This document shows positions 59,101 to 61,782 of a stretch of 64,000 nt of DNA, piece by piece. The notes below the pieces were generated by a model that saw only the letters and a list, made by a program, of their open reading frames with translations, had not been told where the DNA came from and did no database searches. Both the position numbers and the translations under genes were made by a program. Each line of letters begins with the position of its first letter. Within the stretch, counting starts at the first letter, position 1. Origin of the DNA: Semisulcospira habei (taxonomy: Eukaryota > Mollusca > Gastropoda > Semisulcospiridae); contig BTPG01000004.1 in the NCBI GenBank assembly GCA_036245525.1, forward strand, positions 156,276,046 to 156,340,045, written 5' to 3'.

Positions 59101-60309
59101 AGAAAGGATGGTCTCTCTCATCTTTCATCAGTCATCATTTCTGGAGATGATACTTAATTGTTTCCTACAGGTGGGTAGTGTTTATCATCTTCGGTGTCCT
59201 GATACAATATGCTAATGGATGTATTGCCAAACAGACGTTATACATACATTTTGCTGAACAAGCGATTTGCTGACAGGAAAAAATGCCAATGGATGTTTTG
59301 CCAAACGGATGCTATACTAACAGCATTGATTACTGGTCCTATTCATTTTTTCTTTAAACCAACGTATTCATTTAAGTTTGTAAGTACATGTAAGTTTTAT
59401 TGAAGCTATTATTGTATTAATGCATGCTTGTTTATTGAAATCACAATTTAACCCATTTACCCCTGACTCACAATAACAAAATATGGATCAACCATGACAT
59501 TTAAAGGATGGTGCCCGAATAGCTTTGCGCCTTGAGGCGCCAAACTAACTATTCTGGCACCACCCTTAATCTGCCATGATCAGTCTGCCTCCTGAACTGT
59601 ACTGTAGTTTTAAAGGGGCAATTTGGGAATTTCAACCTCAGGGCTTAACAGATTAATTACTATATACCCTTTTCTAGCTGGAAATAACAGCGCTGGGCAG
59701 ACAACAAGCGAAACTGATGCGGATTTGGCGGAGGTGGAGGCCTTGATGGCTCGTGCAGCCCAGCAGATGGAGCAGGAGGCCCAGCAGGCATTGGAGGGGA
59801 TGAAGAAGGACAAACAACTCATGGAAAAGCTGGCAGAGATCAAGCGACAGAAAAACAACAAGGGCGGAGGTATAAATTACATCAGTTACAGTATTCTTTT
59901 CACCCCTTTGTGCATGCAGCCACTGGTACTGTTGACAGTAGACAATAAATTGTGTTGTAACTGTCCTTTCTAAGCGGGTTTCATTCTTCTTTCGGTTCTC
60001 TGCATTTTACATGCTTGGCAGTCACCTTTTGGGTCCAGATTTCACCTTTAATTTATCACAGTAGAACATATTTCATGTGCCACAACTGTGCATGAGCCAG
60101 CTAATACATTGTTTTACATTGTTGATGTGTTAACCGCCCTTGTGCATGCAGCCACAGGCACTGGTGGTTGCATGCACAGTGGAGTTAAGTACACTTATTT
60201 TTATTTTTCAGATGAGCAGTCCCTAGACTCTAATGTTGACAATGTGGCAGTAGATGATGATGATGACAGTGAGAATGAAGAGGAGGCTGCAAAACGCATC
60301 ATGCAGAGG
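20180..60309 (+). CDS. zfyve19: ANCHR-like abscission checkpoint regulator with FYVE-related zinc finger (3' end beyond window)
   Basis: Nine exons: 20180-20233, 22435-22556, 24183-24236, 53811-53965, 57320-57411, 58216-58366, 58975-59085, 59678-59869 and 60212-60309. All boundaries are GT-AG and in phase, giving 343 aa so far. Residues 1-60 hold the FYVE-related finger with its Cys pairs CYGC, CKNC, CSNC and CNRC; the classic R(R/K)HHCR is absent, as in human ANCHR. Then come [47 protein letters not shown] and [12 protein letters not shown], which follow the order of the human protein and its repeated ARLAxLK units, then an acidic [21 protein letters not shown] holds VPS4 at the midbody to delay abscission. 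The C-terminal B-box-like region is not in the window. Intron 3 is about 29.6 kb and is packed with transposons. Confidence 0.9.
20240..20855. other. zfyve19 intron 1, first part
   Basis: No gene seen. It ends in a T-rich and TTA-rich stretch with a poly-G run (20695-20825). A 90-residue basic open frame on the minus strand at 20332-20604 has no recognisable domain and is not supported. Confidence 0.4.
20856..22398 (-). mobile_element. I-like non-LTR retrotransposon, 5'-truncated, with target duplication
   Basis: Flanked by attactaacaac at 20844-20855 and again at 22399-22410, a 12 bp target duplication. The A-rich 3' tail is at 20856 (minus strand). Coding remains are the end of the reverse transcriptase (21692-22033) and an RNase H domain (20878-21579) with [31 protein letters not shown] and a Cys/His motif [17 protein letters not shown]. 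It is the same family as the element at 31464-37694, whose C-terminus reads [17 protein letters not shown]. Frameshifts separate the parts, so it is dead. Confidence 0.85.
22744..23498. mobile_element. 755 bp TTAA element with 19 bp terminal inverted repeats
   Basis: Begins ttaactctttccctacgta and ends with the exact reverse complement tacgtagggaaagagttaa, including TTAA at both ends. No coding. TTAA targets with such termini are the hallmark of piggyBac-type transposition; this would be a non-autonomous derivative. It lies in zfyve19 intron 2. Confidence 0.8.
23530..23705. repeat. C-rich minisatellite (ccccacccacc)n
   Basis: Irregular repetition of ccccacccaccc and ccccaacccccc over about 175 bp. 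The Pro/His frames across it are artefacts. Confidence 0.9.
23780..23990. repeat. TTAA palindrome, family A copy 3
   Basis: Starts ttagcccattcagtccc and ends ctaaatgggttaa. The centre is gcttggcacctgaaggtgcc and the arms match over nearly 100 bp. The left TTAA has changed to TTAG. It is in zfyve19 intron 2, 193 bp before exon 3. Confidence 0.88.
24237..25029. other. Start of zfyve19 intron 3, no gene seen
   Basis: Between 24580 and 24750 the word acaatgcat or atacaatgca recurs five or six times at irregular spacing in a Thr/His-rich pseudo-frame, suggesting a decayed tandem repeat. Edge words ttcatcctgatacac (24419) and aggatgaaaaaa (24797) may be the ends of one decayed element. A poly-A run is at 24802. 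Confidence 0.4.
25473..26150 (-). pseudogene. DIRS copy 2 tyrosine recombinase, C-terminal part
   Basis: Carries [18 protein letters not shown], the His-x-x-Arg box [16 protein letters not shown] and [16 protein letters not shown]. Two frames (25473-25865 and 25774-26249) are separated by a frameshift around 25850-25870. The first catalytic Arg is in AARVNELH. The N-terminal part is beyond the RTE insertion, at 28145-28467 ([19 protein letters not shown]). Confidence 0.8.
26151..28127 (+). CDS. RTE-like reverse transcriptase, open over 658 codons
   Basis: The frame is open from the 5' truncation point to a natural stop just before the tail. Reverse transcriptase blocks are [51 protein letters not shown] (first Asp), [29 protein letters not shown] (FADD catalytic pair) and [13 protein letters not shown]. 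The C-terminal region has [17 protein letters not shown] and [16 protein letters not shown], ending in a basic RQRKSWV stretch. The first residues are read from target DNA and are not the true start. The family's endonuclease would lie upstream. Confidence 0.88.
   Translation: MLGKQRKRKQPWVTDDILDLCDERRAWKKKRGQDLTSANKYRLVNKKIRKRMKEAKEDWIEDQCCSVEEGMANGNSKKAYETLRTLTKTQQRTATVIEDSSGQLLTENTAVLNRWTEYCRDLLNYKAEPDTSILQNNQAGARKAEDLPVLAEEVEAAVRGLKGGKSPGVDNVPAELLKHGGEVTTKALTTLCQKIWEQKKWPVEWTQSLVIPLTKKGNLKQCQNYRTISLISHPSKVMLRIILNRLKTFAEELLAEEQAGFRVGRSTVEQIFNCRVLIEKHLQHQRELYHNFIDFRKAFDRVWHDGLWQVMRSFNIEEGLIQMIEALYKNACSAVLLNNQSGEFFRTTIGVRQGCLLSPVLFNIFLEKIMQETLHDHHTSISIGGRSLCNLRFADDIDLMAGSNSELQNLTDKLSSSAGSYSMEISTDKSKVMINTTSDSSSNIHMNGQKLEEVNSFKYLGATLSKDGSCIAEIRIRIGTATSAMARLDRIWRSNSISFTIKYRLYKSLIVSILLYGCETWTLLADSEKKIQAFENKCLRKLLRISYREHKTNEYVRSIVTSLVGPHEPLLATVKRRKLAWFGHVTRHNTLSKTILQGTLEGSRRRGRQRKSWVANIKEWTELEMSDLLATAQNRTQWRALSVAAAFQSPQRPVRARD
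26152..28144 (+). mobile_element. RTE-like non-LTR retrotransposon, 5'-truncated, inserted in DIRS copy 2
   Basis: The 9 bp target duplication agtacccag is at 26143-26151 and 28145-28153. The 3' tail is (GAT)n at 28126-28144, short-microsatellite tails being typical of RTE-like elements. The endonuclease is missing. The copy is young-looking because its reverse transcriptase frame is unbroken. Confidence 0.9.
28468..30373 (+). mobile_element. hAT-like DNA transposon remnant, 1.9 kb, inserted in DIRS copy 2
   Basis: Flanked by the 8 bp duplication gctgtagc (28460-28467 and 30374-30381). Terminal inverted repeats are agaggtgcctacc and ggtaggcacctct. An 8 bp duplication and this kind of terminus are characteristic of hAT elements. 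The interior keeps only a zinc-finger remnant (28785-28940); the rest is non-coding and contains a poly-G run (28564-28580), a C/A run (30096-30130) and a duplicated 40 bp stretch (actattcacaacttcaaac at about 29950 and 30170). Confidence 0.82.
28785..28940 (+). pseudogene. BED-type zinc finger remnant of a hAT transposase
   Basis: One frame reads [18 protein letters not shown] and the next, one base shifted, reads [15 protein letters not shown] and ADIKHFF. Together these show the C-x2-C and H-x5-H pattern of the DNA-binding finger seen at the N-terminus of many hAT transposases. The frameshift and the absence of a catalytic domain make it a pseudogene. Confidence 0.65.
30381..31451 (-). pseudogene. 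DIRS copy 2 RNase H region
   Basis: Broken frames carry [51 protein letters not shown] and [10 protein letters not shown], all counterparts of copy 1. Stops and frameshifts are scattered (for example near 30890 and 31120). The similarity ends at the I-like insertion. Confidence 0.82.
31535..31800 (+). promoter_or_regulatory. Structured 5' UTR block of the I-like element
   Basis: Contains gcgcgtccccgggtgg then cggatagggg (31535-31560) and gctaagggtgaggtaacccc then gacagaaa (31763 on). The same two blocks occur in the 5' UTR of the RTE-like copy at 33678-33790. Such shared, GC-rich 5' blocks suggest a conserved RNA structure, possibly a self-cleaving ribozyme, but I could not derive a fold. 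Confidence 0.45.
33650..35592 (+). mobile_element. RTE-like retrotransposon nested in the I-like element, internally deleted
   Basis: Target duplication gcctcaggtgtt is at 33638-33649 and 35593-35604. It has about 240 bp of 5' UTR (33650-33885), then jumps directly to the middle of the reading frame (aagattgtcgggcaagtatg), and ends in the tail (TAAG)n. It is about 95% like the element at 54127-56302, which retains the region missing here. Confidence 0.9.
33890..35585 (+). pseudogene. RTE-like reverse transcriptase, frameshifted copy
   Basis: Has [19 protein letters not shown] start, then [59 protein letters not shown] and a C-terminus [17 protein letters not shown] ending GDRRK. Frameshifts near 34030-34080 and 34410 (an extra G), a stop at 35060 (TGA in place of an Arg codon), and an extra base near 35100 break it. 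The intact counterpart is at 54203-56296. Confidence 0.88.
37411..37466 (+). repeat. 56 bp AATAAT/TATAGCGC micro-insertion in the I-like RNase H end
   Basis: An (ATA)n run followed by gaatggttcttgtatagcgc and aaaatcttttgcatga interrupts the frame between catga copies (37406-37410 and 37462-37466). The microsatellite plus ttgtatagcgc looks like the severely truncated 3' end of a SINE or RTE-like element. Confidence 0.6.
37707..37895. other. Unassigned sequence between the I-like element and the minisatellite
   Basis: Only the first 30 bp (ggttagggcggccaacttc) resembles DIRS copy 1 near 6236-6262. The rest has no coding and no match elsewhere in the window. Confidence 0.35.
37896..38243. repeat. 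Minisatellite, about 97 bp unit, three and a half copies
   Basis: The unit contains ggagtctgttccgggcggta, ctgtgctagtggtggataag and gctccccacagactacagac. The first unit is shorter (about 50 bp period), the following ones full length. The copies are nearly identical, which implies recent expansion. Confidence 0.9.
38803..39420 (+). pseudogene. DIRS copy 3 RNase H-like remnant
   Basis: The open frame contains [18 protein letters not shown], equivalent to [17 protein letters not shown] in copy 1, then a repetitive stretch (three copies of a unit with acggaaggtacgg) where the next catalytic Asp would be. The resemblance is limited to this one block. Confidence 0.45.
39642..39853. repeat. TTAA palindrome, family B copy 1
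   Basis: Starts ttaacccttatattgttcac and ends ggatatgggttaa. The core agttaaagggtagctccgga and gtggcttggcgccgctaggc is related to family A but the arms pair only loosely. The same layout is at 60325-60548, including gaagcttttagcctcagtat-like sequence near the right end. Confidence 0.65.
40575..41925. mobile_element. Inverted-repeat DNA element, 1.35 kb, TTAA ends, inside DIRS copy 3
   Basis: The left arm (40575 to about 40780) starts ttaaagctgaggtgcaatga and contains gcgtgttttaaaaa and acaggacccagcttgggccc. The right arm (about 41735-41925) is its diverged reverse complement: cagggccctcgctgggtcct, ttaaaacacgtgcggggcgg and ctcagctttaa. The TTAA at each end is part of the match. The interior has no supported coding. 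It looks like an old non-autonomous TTAA or foldback element. Confidence 0.65.
41930..42290 (+). pseudogene. DIRS copy 3 tyrosine recombinase, C-terminal part
   Basis: One frame reads [18 protein letters not shown] and [15 protein letters not shown], then a stop (tga at about 42218) where copies 1 and 2 have RD or WD, then [14 protein letters not shown]. An earlier stop (tga at 42020) is also in this frame. His-x-x-Arg and the Tyr are preserved, but the two stops make it a pseudogene. Confidence 0.8.
42786..43189. other. Unassigned stretch after DIRS copy 3
   Basis: No coding and no repeat match found. It could be 5' sequence of the following I-like fragment, but nothing proves this. Confidence 0.35.
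43190..43940 (+). pseudogene. I-like RNase H fragment, copy 1
   Basis: Carries [53 protein letters not shown], the RNase H order of I-like retrotransposons. It is almost identical over 680 bp to 47073-47750. An extra T near 43350 and a stop at 43687 break it. It ends abruptly at about 43940 (gttaaacacc), where a different part of a retrotransposon begins. Confidence 0.85.
43960..45087 (+). pseudogene. I-like ORF1 (gag-like) with zinc knuckles
   Basis: The open frame 44212-45087 has three CCHC-type motifs: [30 protein letters not shown] and [16 protein letters not shown] Pro/Ser/Lys-rich tail follows. This is the nucleic-acid chaperone of I/Jockey-type elements. The upstream part (43980-44210) is out of frame. 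Being placed directly after an RNase H fragment is the reverse of the normal order. Confidence 0.8.
45105..46230 (+). pseudogene. L2/CR1-like retrotransposon 3' end
   Basis: The frame 45107-45598 reads [55 protein letters not shown] and [16 protein letters not shown], the typical C-terminal end of L2-like reverse transcriptases. A 600 bp 3' UTR follows, ending near ggcaataaacag. The catalytic blocks are absent (5' truncation). Confidence 0.75.
46240..48190 (+). mobile_element. I-like retrotransposon 3' half with duplicated tail
   Basis: Reading-frame pieces are the end of the reverse transcriptase (46259-46612, [16 protein letters not shown]), a linker (46711-47103), RNase H (47084-47605, [19 protein letters not shown] and [13 protein letters not shown]) and a C-terminal part to 47890. 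Frameshifts and stops break it, for example at 47603. The 3' UTR ends in two tandem 75 bp copies of a block with agatggccttagttgcctgc and ggcgttaaac (48040-48190), the unit also found alone at 9350 and 11473. Confidence 0.8.
48191..48506. other. Intron sequence before the intact non-LTR element
   Basis: AT-rich with a poly-G tract (48388-48412) and, at the end, (AATT)n at 48489-48506, which is the insertion target of the next element. No gene. Confidence 0.4.
49180..52407 (+). CDS. Non-LTR endonuclease-reverse transcriptase, intact 1075 aa
   Basis: The start at 49180 follows the 5' UTR and gives [17 protein letters not shown]. The AP-type endonuclease (residues about 1-260) has the Asn in ACWNIR, Glu in [18 protein letters not shown] near residue 163, LIDYVLVR and TDHRLVRC. 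The reverse transcriptase (about 480-850) has [28 protein letters not shown] (Asp), [13 protein letters not shown] and [11 protein letters not shown] near residue 755. The C-terminus has a thumb region with [15 protein letters not shown] and a C2H2-like finger [10 protein letters not shown]...H (about 1045-1068). There are no stops or frameshifts, so this copy could be active. I place it loosely among RTE/CR1-like elements without naming a clade. Confidence 0.92.
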   Translation: MTTTTGLNVACWNIRTMLDTADSGRPERRSALIAHELRRLNIDIAALSEVRLPEEGSLQELGAGYTLYWSGRPASERRLSGVGFMVKTHIATKLENLPTGHSDRIMSMRLPLRHQQYVTLLSVYSPTLLAEPAEKDKFYSDLRSLLQSTPADDKVIILGDFNARVGQDSEAWKGVLGKHGVGNCNDNGRLLLELCAEQQLVITNTTFQQKDSRKTTWMHPRSKHWHLIDYVLVRQRDRSDVLLTRVMPSAECHTDHRLVRCKLRLRLKLKPKKGGPPKKKLDVASLQRDDKKAALQADLQRMLKDTVDPADSSPETLWEQLKTAIVKSSVEVLGFARKRNKDWFDENDVEIQELLAKKRAAHQAHLAQPSCPVKKSAFRLICSSLQLKLRELQNEWWSRLAQRTQLCADNGDYRGFYEALKAVYGPRHLVQSPLRSADGQALLTDNTSILNRWSEYFQDLFGAERTVQETVILQIPHLPLKVELDEPPTAEETLTAIHQLKSGKAAGIDGIPPEIWKHGGPALHNKLHDLFLCCWEKGTLPKDLRDAVIITLYKNKGEKSACSNYRGITLLSIAGKILARLLLNRLVPAIAEDHLPEGQCGFRANRSTTDMVFVLRQLQEKCREQNKGLYVTFVDLTKAFDTVSRQGMWQILERLGCPPKFLNMIVQLHEDQQGQVRLNSDLSEPFPIRNGVKQGCVLAPTLLTIFFSMMLKQATVDLDDDDAVYIRYRLDGSLFNLRRLQAHTKTLDQLIRELLFADDAALVAHTERALQRITSCFADAAQLFGLEVSLKKTEVLHQPAPKEEHRPPHITIGESELKSVHQFTYLGCIITSDAKLDKELDNRLAKANSAFGRLFKRVWHNQQLKKGTKISVYRAVVLTTLLYGSESWALYRSQLRLLERFHQRCLRTILGIHWSDYVTNVEVLEQAETVSIEALLLRTQLRWAGHVSRMEDHRLPKITLFGELATGHRDRGAPKKRYKDGLKKSLSACQIDHHQWSSLAADRDSWRSTIHKAAVSFEDSRRANLKDKRLRRKNRAVVTQNPDQTFPCSHCGRTCLSRIGLRSHENACRRRGQAL
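52439..53118 (+). pseudogene. Truncated second copy of the non-LTR 3' end
   Basis: Starts at gcacaatcaacagctgaaaa, equivalent to 51758 of the main ORF, and stays in frame to a stop at 53090. It encodes the thumb and the C2H2-like finger only ([16 protein letters not shown]). It differs from the upstream copy by scattered substitutions such as Gly to Cys and Val to Ala, so it derives from a different RNA template. Confidence 0.9.
53131..53810. other. End of zfyve19 intron 3
   Basis: No gene seen. A degraded half of a family A palindrome lies at 53205-53265 (gaccatgacagctcaagggt). The branch/polypyrimidine tract ccatttttctag leads into exon 4 at 53811. Confidence 0.45.
54127..56302 (+). mobile_element. 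RTE-like retrotransposon with open reverse transcriptase frame
   Basis: Target duplication aaaatcgctactg is at 54114-54126 and 56303-56315. The tail is (TAAG)n. It is truncated at the 5' end before the endonuclease. It is inserted in zfyve19 intron 4, inside a TTAA palindrome. Confidence 0.92.
54203..56296 (+). CDS. RTE-like reverse transcriptase, 697 codons open
   Basis: A basic N-terminal linker ([17 protein letters not shown]) precedes the reverse transcriptase. Blocks are [69 protein letters not shown] (Asp), [15 protein letters not shown] and [13 protein letters not shown] (FADD). The C-terminus has [30 protein letters not shown] and ends YPGRGDRRK just before the (TAAG)n tail. The frame has no stops, but without the endonuclease the copy would need help to move. 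Chosen start is the first Met-like codon; real translation would begin upstream in a full element. Confidence 0.9.
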   Translation: MLSNRFQALQELVIEEEAVTTEQQWKAVREALNSTCKDTVGFRKHHHKDWLSAQTLKKIETRKQKKAAVNNSRTRAAKVRAQGEYWEANREVKRSIRADKRAYTDSLAAEAEKAAGSGNMKQLYDITRRLSGKYGHTERPVKDKEGKPIADRADQLDRWAEYFEELLNRPSPPDPPDIQPAETDLPISCDRPSREEIRKAVAFLKNGKAAGPDGIPAESLKADLETTVEMLYPLFGKIWEEEVMPADWKEGYLIKLPKKGDLSKCSNYRGITLLSVPGKVFNRIILERMKSSVDPQLRDQQAGFRKNRSCTDQIATLRIIVEQSLEWSSPLYVNFVDYEKAFDSVDRETLWKLLRHYGVPTKLVRLIKSSYDGMTCRVIHEGQFTRELQVRTGVRQGCLLSPFLFLLAIDWVMKMTTEHRRSGIQWTLWTQLDDLDFADDLALLSHTHQQMQDKTTRLADISSQVGLTIHKQKTKTMRLNATREEPVLLAGTPLEEVESFTYLGSIIDKKGGTDADVRARIGKARAAFLQLKKVWSSRELSQHTKVRIFNSNVKAVLLYGAETWRLTKTTVNRVQTFMNSCLRRILKIHWPEKISNVRLWERTEQITAENEIGRRRWGWIGHSLRKPASSITRQALSWNPQGKRKRGRPRNSWRRDLQADIKRLGTTWSRIEGEAQDRSCWRSLVDGLYPGRGDRRK
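56410..56570. repeat. Dispersed repeat related to one arm of the 14940 hairpin
   Basis: Contains tatttttctgtgggctgggg, attgggtgcc and cagtgagtaattcgccttgg, matching the right arm of the hairpin at 15089-15227 plus its outer flank (cctatttcgtttgtggg). Here it occurs as a single, non-inverted copy. Confidence 0.55.
56581..56887 (+). mobile_element. RTE-like 3' end, 307 bp
   Basis: Target duplication taaatgattgcat is at 56568-56580 and 56888-56900. It holds only the last part of the family ORF plus a (TAAG)n tail, with several indels (for example gggggatgg). It is a very short, dead insertion. Confidence 0.85.
56913..57236 (+). mobile_element. RTE-like 3' end, 324 bp
   Basis: Target duplication tcatacctctgac is at 56900-56912 and 57237-57249. 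It holds the last 105 codons in frame ([18 protein letters not shown] to GDRRK) and the (TAAG)n tail. It is nearly identical to the end of 54127-56302, so it is younger than its neighbour at 56581. Confidence 0.88.
57628..57689. repeat. TTAA palindrome, family D copy 3
   Basis: Starts ttgaacctcttttgctgttg and ends ccaacagccaaagggttaa around the self-complementary centre gtttaaac. It is 62 bp. The left TTAA has become TTGA. Confidence 0.65.
57834..58037. repeat. TTAA palindrome, family A copy 4
   Basis: Starts ttaaccccacagccgcg and ends gttaaatgggttaa. The arms pair around gcttggtaccgacaggcgcc. Both TTAA ends are intact. It is in zfyve19 intron 5. Confidence 0.88.
58130..58251. repeat. 61 bp tandem duplication across the exon 6 splice acceptor of zfyve19
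   Basis: The unit contains tatatatgtagttttactgt, gtcaggtgtaccatcctcca and gaccgacgtactcaggtag, with starts 61 bp apart (exon starts at 58155 and 58216). Only the second copy continues into the full exon. The first copy has the acceptor, 30 coding bases and a potential donor GTAGTT at 58185, so it could act as an in-frame 10-codon micro-exon. Confidence 0.9.
58779..58859. repeat. TTAA palindrome, family E
   Basis: Starts ttaactcattcaaggc and ends with its exact reverse complement gccttgaatgagttaa; the middle is only partly paired. It is 81 bp. It shares its right TTAA with the family C copy that follows. Confidence 0.75.
58856..58923. repeat. TTAA palindrome, family C copy 3
   Basis: Starts ttaacctccttgtgcacaca and ends ggcacaacttacaaggggttaa-type sequence (last 20 bp: cacaacttacaaggggttaa). 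The centre has ccagtactgtttacagg. It abuts family E through a shared TTAA. Confidence 0.65.
59448..59613. repeat. TTAA palindrome, family A/B-like, degraded
   Basis: Starts ttaacccatttacccctg; the core is tttaaaggatggtgcccgaa and agctttgcgccttgaggcgc followed by its partly paired complement. It ends near gtagttttaa. It is in zfyve19 intron 7. Confidence 0.6.
60130..60188. repeat. TTAA palindrome, family C copy 4
   Basis: Starts ttaaccgcccttgtgcatgc and ends gcatgcacagtggagttaa around ccacaggcactggtgg. It is 59 bp. It ends only 24 bp before exon 9 of zfyve19. A partial relative (ttgtgcatgcagccactggt) lies at 59908. Confidence 0.7.
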
Positions 60310-60324
60310 GTATGTCCTCTTCTT

Positions 60325-60548
60325 TTAACCCTTAGCATTCGGAATACACCAGTGTGTGAAATAAGTTTGACTAAAATAGTTCAAGGGTAGTGCCAGAATG
60401 GCTTGGCGCCTCTAGGCACCAATCTGTTCTGGCACCTCCCTTGAACTAAAGCCATTGGTCTATATCCTTATCTATAAGTACTATAATGTAGCTTGCATAT
60501 GGCAATGTAAAAATTTGAAGCTTTTAGCCTCAGTATGATATGGCTTAA
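60325..60548. repeat. TTAA palindrome, family B copy 2
   Basis: Starts ttaacccttagcattcgg and ends gatatggcttaa; the middle has ttcaagggtagtgccagaat and gcttggcgcctctaggcacc. It begins 16 bp after the exon 9 donor. It matches the copy at 39642 along its whole length. Confidence 0.7.
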
Positions 60549-60895
60549 GCAAACACACGCTGCCAGTTGTTTACGGTTAGTTTCCTAGAAAATCCAGGCT
60601 GTGTATTTGGTGAGGTCTTCATTGAGATCAAAAGGAAAACAAAGAAAACAAAAACCCAAATGTAGCCTGCTCTTTGTGTGAGGTTTCCTCAGATTCCTTC
60701 TTGGACATACTTTGAATCGAATCACTTGGAAGCCATTTGGGAGATATGCACCGCACACTACAGTACAAACCAACTACAGTTGATGAACTGACCAAACAGA
60801 AGTGCTGTGCTAATCAGGAACTATCCATGAAATAAAATTATTGTTCATTCTCCGCTGTAATTTGTATGGTAAATAAATAAATATGTGGATTATAT
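60549..60895. other. zfyve19 intron 9, no feature seen
   Basis: AT-rich sequence with no repeat shared with the rest of the window and no recognisable exon. Confidence 0.4.
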
Positions 60896-61106
60896 TTAAC
60901 TCATTTAACCTCAAAGCCGCATTTCCAAAACTTTGGAGGTGTCACATTATGACTATGTACCAGTTGCAGGAAATGGATTGACCCTGGTAATTCGGTTAGT
61001 GCCAGGTTAGCTTGGCACCTCATGGCGCCAGGCTAATCTTGCGATACCCTTGAATTATCATGGTCAATCCATCTCCTACTGTAGTGCTTTGGGGTTAATG
61101 GGTTGA
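60896..61106. repeat. TTAA palindrome, family A copy 5
   Basis: Starts ttaactcatttaacctc and ends gggttaatgggttga. The core is gcttggcacctcatggcgcc with well-paired arms. The right end is TTGA. Confidence 0.85.
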
Positions 61107-61126
61107 CCCTCTGGCTGTCGGGGGTG

Positions 61127-61780
61127 ATTTGTTTTCTCAAAACACATTACTGATGGTATTACTTTTAGGAAAAGGTTCCTTGCTAGTCTAATTTTAGCCC
61201 AAAATTGTTGTGTACGAGTATGGTCATGATGGCATGTGAGGGGGGCCATAGCTAAGGCGGTAGCCTCCCTTGCGGTTCAACCACGCATGCGCTCAGCGCT
61301 TACCACTTCAGTCAGTTTTTTTGCTAGTCAGCAGTAGGTTGTGTACGCCTGTGGCTCTCTACATTCTGATGTTTTTGTCTTCGGTGGAAGACTGGTGTTT
61401 CGAGGATTTCCTACAAAGGATAGAGAAGACTTTTGTGGCCTTTGGGCTTGGACGCTTTCGTGTGGTTATGAACTTCGGCGTGCCGGTTCTCAGTCGACGC
61501 CTTGTGAACTTTACTCACTAGTTGGCCGGTCGGCTTTGTGTTCTCCTAGGCTTGTGCCCAATGGCTTCGCCCTTGGCTAGCTTCGTAGACTTGGATGCTA
61601 CCTGGTTGCTGCCTGTGTCTCGCGGTACTGTTCCTACTTCGCCGTACCAGTTGACTGTCGTCTCTGCGTCCTACCCCGTTCGCAGCCCTTGGCCTGACGG
61701 AACCGGTCTTCGTCGCCATTTTGGTGGGACGGCGCCGGGCTACACTGCGTGCCTGTCCTTTCGTGCCTCTTCTTTTGCTT
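61127..61780 (+). repeat. DIRS-like 5' end fragment
   Basis: The first 110 bp (ttttctcaaaacacattact, gatggtattact, attttagcccaaaattgttg) resembles the terminal repeat of DIRS copy 3 in inverted order. The following 500 bp is GC-rich with open frames but no recognised domain, and it ends in (CTAT)n at 61782-61802, which is the tail of the next element. I infer a DIRS edge plus leader cut by that insertion. Confidence 0.4.
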
Positions 61781-61782
61781 TC